Assembly: GCF_020639365.1 (NCBI RefSeq)
Contig: NZ_JAINUL010000001.1
Span: 998,458 to 1,062,457, forward strand
DNA: 64,000 nt
Source: Streptomyces flavotricini
GTDB lineage: Bacteria; Actinomycetota; Actinomycetes; Streptomycetales; Streptomycetaceae
Reading direction: 5' to 3'
In this document: one piece after another, positions 34,584 to 42,976 of the stretch
How positions within the stretch are numbered: position 1 is the first letter of the stretch
Layout: every line of letters begins with the position of its first letter
Made by a program: the position numbers and the translations under genes
The notes under the pieces: generated by a model
The model's input: only the letters and a program-made list of their open reading frames with translations
The model's database searches: none
What the model was told of the DNA's origin: nothing

Positions 34584-35498
34584 TCAGCCCGGCCCCGCCA
34601 GGTCGGCCCCGCGGACCACCAGCAGCACGACATCGGCGCCGGCGACCGCCATCGTCGCCAGGAACGGGGTCCGGCTCCGGCGGGGCGAACGCGCGGCCCC
34701 GAGGAGTACCGCCGCGGCCGTCGCCGCGAACAGCCCCCAGCCGTACGGCGGTACCCGCCCCGGCGGTCCGGCGACCAGGGCCGCGGCCGAGGCGAGCACC
34801 AGCAGGCCCCCGACGGCCGCCGAACCCCGTGAGCCGATCCGGTGCGGCAGCCCCGACACCCCCGTGGCCAGGTCGTCGTCGATGTCGGGCAGCACGTTGG
34901 CGAAGTGCGCGCCCGCGCCCAGCAGGGCCGCCGCGGCCGTCAGCCACCACGGCGGCCACGGGGCCCCGGGCAGACCCAGGGTGACGACGGCGGGGAGCAG
35001 CCCGAAGGCGAGGGCGTACGGGAGCCAGGAGACAGCGGTGCTCTTCAACCGCAGGTTGTACGCCCAGGCGGCGGCCACCCCGCACAGGTGCGCGCAGCCG
35101 GCGAGCCGTCCGCCGGCCAGCGACAGCGGAACGCAGAGCAGCAGCGCCGTGAGCGCCGCCGCCGTCACCGCGGCGGGCCTGACGGCGCCGGAGACCAGGG
35201 GTTTGTCGCGGCGGCCGGTCGCCAGGTCCCGGCGCAGGTCCACCCGGTCGTTGCACCAGCCCACCGACAGCTGGCCCGCGGCCACCGCGGCCACGGTGAC
35301 GGCGGCCCCGGGGAGGCCGCGCCCCACGGCCGCGGCCAGGGCGGCGGCGAGGAGGGTCACGGCGGCAGCGGGCACCGGGTGACAGGATCCGAGCAGGCCG
35401 AACAGGTGGGACACGGCGTGCCGCGGCGGGGCGGCCGCGGCCGTCACGGCGGGCGCGGGAAGGGTTTCGTCTGCGGCTTCGGCTTCGGCGCGGGGCAC
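34584..35498 (-). CDS. UbiA-family prenyltransferase
   Basis: A 304-residue polytopic membrane protein with eight or nine hydrophobic segments. The two Asp-rich prenyl-diphosphate motifs are present: CNDRVDLRRD (Asn83, Asp84, Asp87, Asp91) and NVLPDIDDDLATG (Asp205-Asp209). It should transfer a prenyl chain to an aromatic or similar acceptor. The acceptor is probably the product of the divergent type III PKS. Start is GTG at 35498, 6 nt after TAGCGT, without a ribosome binding site. The only neighbour downstream is the convergent PHP gene. Confidence 0.85.
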   Translation of the reverse strand: MPRAEAEAADETLPAPAVTAAAAPPRHAVSHLFGLLGSCHPVPAAAVTLLAAALAAAVGRGLPGAAVTVAAVAAGQLSVGWCNDRVDLRRDLATGRRDKPLVSGAVRPAAVTAAALTALLLCVPLSLAGGRLAGCAHLCGVAAAWAYNLRLKSTAVSWLPYALAFGLLPAVVTLGLPGAPWPPWWLTAAAALLGAGAHFANVLPDIDDDLATGVSGLPHRIGSRGSAAVGGLLVLASAAALVAGPPGRVPPYGWGLFAATAAAVLLGAARSPRRSRTPFLATMAVAGADVVLLVVRGADLAGPG

Positions 35499-35504
35499 GC
35501 GGTC

Positions 35505-35510
35505 ACGCTA
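35505..35510 (-). promoter_or_regulatory. -10 element of the UbiA gene
   Basis: TAGCGT on the minus strand ends 6 nt before the GTG start, which fits a leaderless transcript. No good -35 is visible. Confidence 0.35.
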
Positions 35511-35540
35511 TGCCGCGCCGCGCCCGGTATGCGGTATTCC

Positions 35541-35568
35541 TTGCGAAGTGTCAGTTCTTCCCTATGTT
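35541..35568 (+). promoter_or_regulatory. Promoter of the type III PKS operon
   Basis: TTGCGA (35541-35546) and TATGTT (35563-35568) are spaced 16 nt apart, and the ATG at 35575 begins 7 nt after the -10. A leaderless transcript is likely. Confidence 0.5.
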
Positions 35569-35574
35569 GGGCCA

Positions 35575-36636
35575 ATGACGCGTGTCCTGGCCGTGAGCAG
35601 TGTGTTCCCGCCCCACCGCTATCGGCAGTCCGAGATCGCGACGGCGCTCGCCCGCTTCCTTCCGCCGGGGGCCGACACCGCCCTCCTCCACCGGCTGCAC
35701 GCCGCGGTGGGCGTCGACTCCCGCCACCTCGCTCTGCCCCTGGAACGCTACGGCCCGTCCAACGACTTCGGCGCCACGAACGCCCTCTTCCTGGAGAGCG
35801 CCGAGGAGCTCGGCACCCGCGCCGTCGAGACGGCCCTCGCCGCGGCCCGGCTGACGGCCCGCGAGGTCGACCTGGTCATGTCGACCACGGTCACCGGGCT
35901 CGCCACGCCCTCGCTGGAGGCCCGCATCGCCGGCCGGACCGGTCTGCGCCCCGACGTGAAGCGGCTGCCGCTCTTCGGCCTCGGCTGCGCGGCGGGCGCC
36001 GCCGGGCTCGGCCACCTCCACGACCATCTGACGGGCCGCCCCGATCACGCGGCCCTGCTGCTGTCCACCGAGCTCTGCTCGCTCACCCTCCAGCCCTCGG
36101 ACACCTCGGTGGCGAACCTGGTGGCCGGAGCCCTCTTCGGCGACGGGGCGGGAGCCCTGCTCGCGGTGGGCCGCGGCCATCCGCTGCACGGCACCCGACC
36201 GGGGCCCTCGGTGGTGGCCGCGCGCAGCCGCCTCTACCCCGGCACCGAGGGGCTCCTCGGCTGGGACATCGGCCACTGGGGCTTCCGGATGGTGCTGGGC
36301 CGGGAACTGCCCGCCCTGGTCCGGCTGCACGTGGCCGAGGAGGTCGAGACCTTCCTCGCCCGGCACGACCTCAAGCCGCCGGACGTCGACGCCTGGATCG
36401 TCCACCCCGGCGGCCCGAAGGTCCTCGACGTGCTGGCGGCCGCGCTGGGCCTGCCCGACTCCGCCTTCGCGGCGAGCCGGCGCTCCCTCGCGGACGCGGG
36501 CAACCTCTCCTCGGCGTCGGTCCTGCACGTCCTGAACTCGATCGAGGCCTCCGGACCGCCCGCGCCGGGCTCCGTCGGGCTGATGATCGCCTTCGGACCG
36601 GGCTTCGCCTCCGAACTCGTCCTCCTGCGCTGGTGA
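35575..36636 (+). CDS. Type III polyketide synthase
   Basis: A 353-residue homodimeric chalcone-synthase-type enzyme that extends an acyl starter with malonyl-CoA units and cyclises the chain to a resorcinol, pyrone or naphthalene. The Cys-His-Asn triad is intact: Cys138 (LFGLGCAAGAAG), His277 (WIVHPGGPKVLD) and Asn310 (ADAGNLSSASVL). The GFGPG loop appears as IAFGPGFASELVLL. Neighbours match srsB and srsC of the S. griseus srsABC operon, so an alkylresorcinol product is the best guess; an RppA-like tetrahydroxynaphthalene synthase is the alternative. The first gene of a three-gene operon, transcribed from a leaderless promoter. Confidence 0.92.
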   Translation: MTRVLAVSSVFPPHRYRQSEIATALARFLPPGADTALLHRLHAAVGVDSRHLALPLERYGPSNDFGATNALFLESAEELGTRAVETALAAARLTAREVDLVMSTTVTGLATPSLEARIAGRTGLRPDVKRLPLFGLGCAAGAAGLGHLHDHLTGRPDHAALLLSTELCSLTLQPSDTSVANLVAGALFGDGAGALLAVGRGHPLHGTRPGPSVVAARSRLYPGTEGLLGWDIGHWGFRMVLGRELPALVRLHVAEEVETFLARHDLKPPDVDAWIVHPGGPKVLDVLAAALGLPDSAFAASRRSLADAGNLSSASVLHVLNSIEASGPPAPGSVGLMIAFGPGFASELVLLRW

Positions 36637-36664
36637 CCCCGTGTCCCTGACATCGAACCCCTCA

Positions 36665-37216
36665 ATGGAGCCGTACCTGCTCCTCGTCGGCCTGGTCGCG
36701 CTCGAGCGGATCGCCGAACTCGCCACGGCCCGGCGCAACACGCGCCGGAGCCTGTCGCGCGGCGCCATCGAGTACGGCCGCGGCCACTACCCCGCCATGG
36801 TCGCCCTGCACACCGCGCTGCTCCTGGGCTGTGTGGTGGAACCGCTCGTCGCGGACCGCCCGTTCCTGCCCGCACTGGGCTGGCCCGCGCTGGCCCTCGT
36901 GATCGCCGCCCAGGGCCTGCGCTGGTGGTGCATCGCCACCCTCGGCCCGCAGTGGAACACCCGGGTACTGGTCGTCCCCGGACGGCCGCTGGTGGCGGCG
37001 GGTCCGTACCGGCTGCTGCGCCACCCGAACTACGTCGCCGTCGTCGTCGAGGGCGCGGCGCTGCCGCTCGTCCACACCGCCTGGGTGACGGCGGCCGCCT
37101 TCACCGTGCTGAACCTCGTACTGCTCGGCGTACGCATCCGGTGCGAGGAGGACGCCCTCGCACATGCCGCGCCCGTCTACCGCAGCCCGGTGCCGGCGGA
37201 GGGCCGGGCCCGGTGA
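36665..37216 (+). CDS. ICMT-type (isoprenylcysteine-methyltransferase family) methyltransferase
   Basis: A 183-residue integral-membrane methyltransferase with about five transmembrane segments. The SAM-binding region at the C-terminal half reads GPYRLLRHPNYVAVVVEGAALPL, the defining motif of the family. It resembles SrsB, which methylates the phenolic hydroxyl of alkylresorcinols in S. griseus. The ATG at 36665 is chosen because homologues begin with a hydrophobic LLLVGLVALERIAEL; a GTG at 36641 would add eight residues. It follows the PKS gene by 28 bp and overlaps the next gene. Confidence 0.85.
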   Translation: MEPYLLLVGLVALERIAELATARRNTRRSLSRGAIEYGRGHYPAMVALHTALLLGCVVEPLVADRPFLPALGWPALALVIAAQGLRWWCIATLGPQWNTRVLVVPGRPLVAAGPYRLLRHPNYVAVVVEGAALPLVHTAWVTAAAFTVLNLVLLGVRIRCEEDALAHAAPVYRSPVPAEGRAR

Positions 37217-38238
37217 TCGACCTGCTCGTCGCCGGCGGCGGCCCGGCCGGGCTGGCCACCGCCATCCACGCGGCGCTGGCCGGGATGGAGGCCGTGGTCC
37301 TGGAGCCGCGCCCCACCCCGATCGACAAGGCCTGCGGCGAAGGGCTGATGCCGGGGGCCGTACGCGGCCTGCAGGGGCTCGGCGTGTCCGTCCCGGGCCG
37401 GCCCTTCCACGGGATCCGCTACCTGGACGGGGTGAGCGGCCTGCACGCGGAAGGACGGTTCCGCACCGGCCCGGGTCTCGGCACCCGCCGGCCCGTCCTC
37501 CAGGCCGCGCTGGCGCGGCGGGCCGAGGAGCTGGGCGTACGGGTGCTCGCGCGGCGCGTCGGCGAGGTCCGCCAGGACGCGGACCGGGTCGGTGCGGCAG
37601 GCCTGACCGCCCGCCACCTCGTGGCGGCGGACGGTCTGCACTCCCCCGTCCGGCGCGGTCTGGGCCTGGCGGCGCCGGACGCCCCCGGCCGGCCGCCGCG
37701 CTACGGGCTGCGCCGCCACTACGCGGTGGAGCCCTGGAGCGACCTGGTGGAGGTCCACTGGTCGGCGCACTGCGAGGCGTACGTGACCCCGCTGGGGCCC
37801 GACCGGGTCGGCGTCGCGGTGCTCACCACCGAGCGCGCCCCCTTCGACGTACAGCTGGCCCGGTTCCCCCTGCTGTGCGCGCGGCTGGCCGGGTCCGCCG
37901 GCTCGGCGGTGCGCGGCGCCGGACCGCTGCGCCAGCGGGCCCGGGTACGGGTCGCGGGGCGGGTGCTGTTCGTCGGGGACGCCGCCGGGTACGTGGACGC
38001 GCTGACCGGCGAGGGGCTGACACTGGCCGTGACGGCGGCGGGTGAACTCGTGCGCTGCGTACGGGAGGGCCGGCCGCAGGCGTACGAGCGGGCCTGGCGG
38101 GAGCTGTCGCGCAGCTACCGCACCCTGACCGCGTCCTTGCTCTGGGCGCGCCAACAGCCCCGGCTGGCGGGGCGGATCGTCCCGTGGGCGGCGCGGCTGC
38201 CCCGGGTGTTCACCCACGGGGTCAACCTGCTCGCGTAG
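37213..38238 (+). CDS. FAD-dependent aromatic hydroxylase
   Basis: A 341-residue flavoprotein monooxygenase of the PHBH type. The dinucleotide fold is LLVAGGGPAGLATAIHAALAGMEAVVLEP, the DG motif is HLVAADGLHSPVRRGLG and the GD motif is RVLFVGDAAGYVDALTGEGLTLAV. It matches the role of SrsC, which hydroxylates methylated alkylresorcinol to a hydroquinone that oxidises to a quinone. The GTG at 37213 overlaps the methyltransferase stop (GTGA). The gene ends in a very stable hairpin, so the operon has three genes. Confidence 0.88.
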   Translation: MIDLLVAGGGPAGLATAIHAALAGMEAVVLEPRPTPIDKACGEGLMPGAVRGLQGLGVSVPGRPFHGIRYLDGVSGLHAEGRFRTGPGLGTRRPVLQAALARRAEELGVRVLARRVGEVRQDADRVGAAGLTARHLVAADGLHSPVRRGLGLAAPDAPGRPPRYGLRRHYAVEPWSDLVEVHWSAHCEAYVTPLGPDRVGVAVLTTERAPFDVQLARFPLLCARLAGSAGSAVRGAGPLRQRARVRVAGRVLFVGDAAGYVDALTGEGLTLAVTAAGELVRCVREGRPQAYERAWRELSRSYRTLTASLLWARQQPRLAGRIVPWAARLPRVFTHGVNLLA

Positions 38239-38268
38239 CGCGTCCGGCGGCGTGGCCGCCGGACGCGC
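38238..38268 (+). terminator. Terminator of the PKS operon
   Basis: A perfect 14-bp stem with a 3-nt GTG loop, starting at the last base of the hydroxylase stop codon. There is no T-run, but the stem is among the strongest in the window. Confidence 0.75.
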
Positions 38269-38325
38269 GCATGCCACGGGGGCGGAACCGGAGCACGTGG
38301 TGCCGGTCCCGCCCCCGTCGCGCGG

Positions 38326-39400
38326 TCAGCCGCCGGCGCCCGCCCGGGCCCGGGGCGACCGGTTCCCGAGCGCCAGACCGGCCAGGACGGCGGCGGCCGC
38401 GGCGCAGAACACCGCCGCGACGCCCGCCCAGGCCTGGGAGGCGCTCACCGCACCCTCCAGCGGGTCGAAGGCCGCGAGGCCGCCGACCACGTGCAGGGCG
38501 ACGACGGCGAGGGCGCCCACGGCACCGGCCCGCCACGCCCCGGCCGTGTCGCGCACCGCGATCAGCGCGCCGAGCCCGAGGCACAGCACGGTGGCGAGGA
38601 GCGGCAGGAACGCGGTCGGGGTCTCGGACGACAGCGCCGTCACGTCACTCGGCAGGTGCAGGACCCCGCAGACCAGCAGGGCCGCCGCCACGGGCCAGCG
38701 GAGCCGGTGGCGCAGCGGGCCGGAGGGGGCGGGGGCCGCCGCGGCCCGGTTGCCGTCGGGCCCTCGCCCGTACTTCCGGCGGTACTCCGCGAGGGACTCG
38801 TACCGCTCGTCCTCGTAGGGGTCGTCGAACGGCTCGTCGGCCGGCGCCTCGGGCCGTTGCGCGTACCCCCGGCCGTCGCGCGGCCGTGGTTCGACCGGGA
38901 CGGCGGGTACGGCCGGCGGCCGGGCGCCGCGGCCGGTCCGCGGCGGCCGGGCCGGGTGCACGGACGGGACGACCGGTACGGCCTGGGCGGCTTCCGCAGA
39001 CCGCTCGGCCCCCGGGGAAGGGTCGGCCGAGCCGGGGGGCGCGGGCGGGACGGGGGGGCGCGGGCTCGGGGCCCCGGGCCTTCGGCGCGGGGGCCGAGGG
39101 CGGCATGCGGTCCTCGTCCGTTCCGAGGATGCCGGCCAGCAGGGCCACGTCCTGGACCGGGCGTCCGACGGCGGCAGCCCGCAGCGTCTGGTGGCCGTGA
39201 CCCGGGCCCTGGCCGGTCTCCTCGAGGAGGTTCACCAGTTGGGCCACTTCCTCGAGGGGCCGGCAGGTGCCGGCCGTCTCCAGCAAGGTGCGTATGGGCG
39301 CGGTTGCCGTCGGGGTCGGTGCGCTGGTGGGATCGGGGTCGTGGAACTCGCGGGGGTCGTCGTCCTGCGTCGTCGCCGCGAGCGTGATGGGGTCGTTCAT
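38326..39400 (-). pseudogene. Membrane protein gene interrupted by a one-base homopolymer frameshift
   Basis: The minus strand encodes MNDPITLAATTQDDDPREF and, to about 39060, an N-terminal cytoplasmic part with TLLETAGTCRPLEEVAQLVNLLEETG and GRPVQDVALLAGILGTD. At a run of seven G (39052-39058; C on the coding strand) the frame changes. With one base fewer the reading continues as PPVPPAPPGSADPSPGAERS, a Pro-rich linker, YESLAEYRRKYGRGPDGN and about five transmembrane segments to GNRSPRARAGAGG. The repaired protein would have 357 residues. Function unknown; such proteins are common in Streptomyces. The shift may be a sequencing error, a recent mutation or slippage-based expression control. 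Confidence 0.7.
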
Positions 39401-39640
39401 GGAAAGCTCCGTTCGCCGACGCGCGGGTCTACACATCGCACGCCGGTCAACGTGCGTCATGGGATGCGCACGCTCGGTCACCATTCAGCGGCACCGTGCG
39501 CCGCTGCGCCATACGGGGCGGGCAAACGGGGGAGCCGTCCACCCGGGCGGCCAGCGGGGGCCACGGTTCGAGATGCGCCCGCGCGGCGCTGCTGGTTCGC
39601 TGAATCGGGCCTCCTTACCCCCCACACCCGAGGAGTGATC

Positions 39641-39826
39641 ATGAGCGCAGGCGAATCCCGCGGCCGGGTCCGGCAGTTGCGCGAGAAGGCGCAGGAGCTG
39701 AACACGGCGGCCGAACGCTCCACCGACCCGGAAGAGCGCAGAAGGCTCCAGGAGAAGGCCCGCCGGCTCCAGGAGCAGAGCGAGAAGGAAGACAAGATCG
39801 ACGACCGGGGCATGGATCCCATGTAG
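39641..39826 (+). CDS. DUF6381 small coiled-coil protein
   Basis: A 61-residue hydrophilic, helical protein: RGRVRQLREKAQELNTAAERSTDPEERRRLQEKARRLQEQSEK. Heptad spacing of Leu/Ala and the TDPEERRRL turn match the streptomycete DUF6381 family, of unknown function. GAGGAG lies 6 nt before the ATG. The 240-bp gap upstream (39401-39640) shows no other gene and no clear promoter. Confidence 0.85.
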   Translation: MSAGESRGRVRQLREKAQELNTAAERSTDPEERRRLQEKARRLQEQSEKEDKIDDRGMDPM

Positions 39827-39917
39827 CCCCGCGCCGGTTCCCCCATCGGCCGGTCGTCACGCGGCACCGGCCGATGTCGCACGTCAGGTGACACGACGCC
39901 ATGCCAGGAGGCGGTGC

Positions 39918-40427
39918 ATGAAGGCTACGGAGGTACTGGCCGATGCGTACGGGCGCATCCGCGAGGTGGTGCACGAGGTGGTCGAGGGGCTCTCGGCCGA
40001 GGAGTTGAACGCGCGGATCGACCCGAAGGCGAACTCGATCGCGTGGCTGGTGTGGCACCTGACCCGGGTGCAGGACGACCACATGGCCGATGCGTCGGGT
40101 CTGGAGCAGGTCTGGACGGAGCAGGGGTGGTTCACCCGGTTCGCCCTGCCACTGCCCGCCGAGGCCACCGGCTACGGGCACACGGCCAAGCAGGTCGCAG
40201 CGGTCCTGGTCGAGTCGGACGAGCTGCTGCTGGGGTACTTCGACGCCGTCCACGAGCGGACCACCGGCTTCGTGCGGGGCCTGTCCGCAGCCGATCTGGA
40301 CCGCGTGGTCGACACGGGCTGGGACCCGCCGGTCACCTTGGGGGTACGGCTGGTCAGCATCGTCGCCGACGACCTCCAGCACGCCGGCCAGGCGGCGTAC
40401 GTACGGGGCGTTCTGCAGCGCGGATAG
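39918..40427 (+). CDS. DinB/DUF664-family protein (mycothiol-dependent type)
   Basis: A 169-residue four-helix protein of the DinB superfamily. Metal-ligand histidines are expected at WHLTRVQDDHMAD and at DLQHAGQAAYVRG. Actinobacterial DUF664 members include mycothiol-dependent transferases and hydrolases, so a thiol-transfer role in detoxification is plausible but unproven. The ATG at 39918 is chosen for the ribosome binding site AGGAGG 7 nt upstream. Confidence 0.85.
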   Translation: MKATEVLADAYGRIREVVHEVVEGLSAEELNARIDPKANSIAWLVWHLTRVQDDHMADASGLEQVWTEQGWFTRFALPLPAEATGYGHTAKQVAAVLVESDELLLGYFDAVHERTTGFVRGLSAADLDRVVDTGWDPPVTLGVRLVSIVADDLQHAGQAAYVRGVLQRG

Positions 40428-40489
40428 CGTCGCCCGGAGTACGCGACCGGGGTGCGCAGAGGACAGGGGTCGACGACGAAAGGCGGTCG

Positions 40490-42094
40490 ATGGTGTCGCG
40501 TGCCCGCGTCGTACGACGGTGGAGCGCCGCGTGCTGCGCGGCCCTGCTGATGCTCGCCGCCGGGGCGGCACCGGCATCCGCCGCGGCCGGTGCGGACCGG
40601 CCCGTCGTGGAGACCGACCGCGGGCGCGTACGGGGCACCGCGCACGGCGCGTACCGGACCTTCGAGGGGATCCCGTACGCGGCGCCGCCGACCGGCCCGC
40701 TGCGCTGGCGGCTCCCGCAGCGCGCCGCGCCCTGGCCGGGCGTACGCGACGCCGGTGCGCCGGGGGCGCGCTGCGTGCAGCTGCCGGCGGTGGGGCCGGG
40801 CGGGCCGAGCGGCTCCGAGGACTGCCTGTACCTGAACGTCACCGCGCCGTCGTCGGGCGGGAGCGGACGCCCCGTCATGGTCTGGTTCCACGGGGGCGGC
40901 TTCGTCAACGGCGCCGGTGACGCGTACCGCGCGGAGCGGCCGGCCGTCCAGGGCGGCGTCGTGGTCGTGACCGTCAACTACCGGCTCGGGATCTTCGGCC
41001 TCTTCGGGCATCCCTCGCTCGGCGGGGCCCCCGACTTCGCCATCGCCGACCAGCAGGCGGCGCTGCGCTGGGTGCGCTCGAACGCCACCCGCTTCGGCGG
41101 CGACCCGTCCGATGTGACCCTGTTCGGCGAGTCGGCCGGCGGGCTCAGCGTCTGCGCGCACCTGACCTCACCCGCATCGGCCAGCCTGTTCCGGCGGGCC
41201 GTCCTGCAGAGCGGCTCCTGCTCGACCAGCATGCCGCCCCGCTCGCTGCTGCCCACGCAGGCCCGGTACGAGCCCTTCGTACCCGAGCCGCGCACCGTCG
41301 CGGACGGGGTCGCGGCGGCATCGGGGCTGGGCTGCGACCGGCCGGAGCCGGCCGCCGTACTGGAGTGCCTGCGCGGGAAGGAAGCGGCGGCGCTCGCGAC
41401 CCCGGAGCTGATGATGCGGTTCTCGCTCGTCTCCTACGGCGACGGCAACCGCGTGCTGCCCGAGGAGCCCCGGCGGGCCCTCGAGGGCGGCCGCTTCCAC
41501 CGGGTGCCGGTGATCGAGGGCGTCAACCGGGACGAGATGCGGATCTTCCTGGCGCAGGGCCTGGGCGCGTTCCCCGTCCCCGACGCGGCCGCCTACCGGG
41601 CCCGGGTGGAGCAGTCCTTCGGCGCCGCCGCCGTACCGGCCGTCGAGGCGCAGTACCCGGTGGCCGCGTATCCGACCCCGGCGCTGGCCTGGGCCGCCGT
41701 ACTGTCCGACGCGTCGTTCATCTGCCCGGCACTGCGGGACGGCCGGGCGATGGCGCGCCACGTGCCGGTGTACGCGTACCGGTTCAGCGACCGGGACGCG
41801 CCGAACTTCACCGGTCTGCCGGAGGTGCCGGGCTTCCCGTACGGGGCCTCGCACGGGCTCGAACTGCCCTACCTGTTCACGATGGACGCCGCCCTGACCG
41901 CTCCGCAGCGCGCGCTGTCGCGCCGTATGACGGCCGACTGGACGGCGTTCGCCCGCACGGGCAGGCTCCCGGCGTGGCCGCGGTCCGACTCGGCGGAGGG
42001 GGTCCTGTCCCTGGCTCCGGGCCCGGGCGGGATCCACCCGGTGAACGGCCCGGCGGAGCACCACTGCGCGTTCTGGGACGCCCGGTGGCCCTGA
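40490..42094 (+). CDS. Secreted type-B carboxylesterase
   Basis: A 534-residue secreted esterase of the carboxylesterase/lipase family. The signal peptide ends near ASAAA at about residue 31. The oxyanion-hole motif MVWFHGGGF, the nucleophile Ser in FGESAGGLS, the acid in VIEGVNRDEM and the catalytic His in GASHGLELPYLF are all present. SEDCLYLNV and the EGIPYAAPPTGPLRW segment are family signatures. It should hydrolyse carboxylic esters outside the cell; the substrate is unknown. AAAGG lies 8 nt before the ATG. It is convergent with the repeat lipoprotein, with 7 bp between the stops. Confidence 0.9.
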   Translation: MVSRARVVRRWSAACCAALLMLAAGAAPASAAAGADRPVVETDRGRVRGTAHGAYRTFEGIPYAAPPTGPLRWRLPQRAAPWPGVRDAGAPGARCVQLPAVGPGGPSGSEDCLYLNVTAPSSGGSGRPVMVWFHGGGFVNGAGDAYRAERPAVQGGVVVVTVNYRLGIFGLFGHPSLGGAPDFAIADQQAALRWVRSNATRFGGDPSDVTLFGESAGGLSVCAHLTSPASASLFRRAVLQSGSCSTSMPPRSLLPTQARYEPFVPEPRTVADGVAAASGLGCDRPEPAAVLECLRGKEAAALATPELMMRFSLVSYGDGNRVLPEEPRRALEGGRFHRVPVIEGVNRDEMRIFLAQGLGAFPVPDAAAYRARVEQSFGAAAVPAVEAQYPVAAYPTPALAWAAVLSDASFICPALRDGRAMARHVPVYAYRFSDRDAPNFTGLPEVPGFPYGASHGLELPYLFTMDAALTAPQRALSRRMTADWTAFARTGRLPAWPRSDSAEGVLSLAPGPGGIHPVNGPAEHHCAFWDARWP

Positions 42095-42101
42095 GCGCGC
42101 A

Positions 42102-42875
42102 TCACCACGTCGAGGTGGCGATGACCTCCCCGTCGCCCGTGCGGACGGACACGGTGCCGTGGTCCTGGTACACCTGCCGCCGCCAGGACACGAACACGTC
42201 AGCCACCCGACGGCCGTCCTCCGCCAGGCCCTTGCCCACGGCCCGGGTCGTGAAGGTCACGAGCGCCTCCCCGGCGTCCCGCCCCTTGCGCACCCGGGCC
42301 TCCCCGACGGCCCGCTCGGGAAGGAACTGATCGGCTCTGGTGCGCCGCTGGGCGTAGTAGGCGTTGAAGTCGCGTGTCATGTCGAACCACCCGGCCCCGC
42401 CGCAGGGCCCGGCACCGTTGGTGACGTCCCCGTCGGTGGGCGGCCCGGCGTACCCGCCGTCCTCCTGATCGGTGGGCGGCCCCGCATGGCCGCCCGTCTC
42501 CTGATCGGTCGGCGGGCCTGCGTCCCCGCCGGTCTCCTCATCGGTGGGCGGGCCTGCGTACCCGCCCGTCTCCTCATCGGTGGGCGGCCCCGCGTACCCG
42601 CCCGTCTCCTCATCGGTGGGCGGCCCCGCGTACCCGCCCGTCTCCTCATCGGTGGGCGGGCCTGCGTACCCGCCCGTCTCCTCATCGGTGGGCGGCCCCG
42701 CGTACCCGCCGCCCGTGGTCCGGTCGAGACCGCAGGTCTCGTTCACCGGCGCAGCCGGTGCGGCGACTTCGCCACCGGCGTGCCGCGTGCCGCATGCCGC
42801 CAGCACGGCGCACATGAACCCCACAGCCGCCGCTCTCCCGACCGCCCTGGACACGGCTGCCCTCGTCATCGCCAT
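42102..42875 (-). CDS. Lipoprotein with eight GGYAGPPTDEET repeats
   Basis: A 257-residue lipoprotein. The signal peptide ends in the lipobox AVLAACGT (Cys at about residue 28). After a short linker come eight 12-residue repeats, five of them identical GGYAGPPTDEET and three variants with Asp or His for Tyr or with Gln-Glu or Asp endings. The C-terminal domain (about 150-257) is WFDMTRDFNAYYAQRRTRADQFLP to VRTGDGEVIATSTW, a small beta-rich fold I cannot name. The ATG at 42875 follows AAGGGGGG by 6 nt; another ATG two codons earlier is nearly as good. The repeats may extend the domain from the membrane or through the wall. Confidence 0.75.
   Translation of the reverse strand: MAMTRAAVSRAVGRAAAVGFMCAVLAACGTRHAGGEVAAPAAPVNETCGLDRTTGGGYAGPPTDEETGGYAGPPTDEETGGYAGPPTDEETGGYAGPPTDEETGGYAGPPTDEETGGDAGPPTDQETGGHAGPPTDQEDGGYAGPPTDGDVTNGAGPCGGAGWFDMTRDFNAYYAQRRTRADQFLPERAVGEARVRKGRDAGEALVTFTTRAVGKGLAEDGRRVADVFVSWRRQVYQDHGTVSVRTGDGEVIATSTW
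42423..42710 (-). repeat. Eight tandem 36-bp coding repeats
   Basis: Eight in-frame copies of a 36-bp unit encode the GGYAGPPTDEET repeats. Copies 1-5 (at the right) are nearly identical and copies 6-8 are diverged, which is the pattern of recent slippage or unequal crossover. Confidence 0.9.
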
Positions 42876-42976
42876 GGTCATCCCCCCTTGCCCATGGAGA
42901 GGGGATCGCACCACTCCCGGTTCCACCCCGTGGGTCACGATGCCGCTACGACCGCCCGGTCAGGACTGCCGCGGAA

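Noticed and set aside
35575..36636. The type III PKS as an RppA tetrahydroxynaphthalene synthase
   Set aside because: Not excluded, but no cupin or P450 partner genes of the rpp type are adjacent, whereas the srsB- and srsC-like genes are.
42423..42710. The 36-bp repeats as a CRISPR array
   Set aside because: The units are contiguous with no unique spacers, keep the reading frame and encode a protein repeat.
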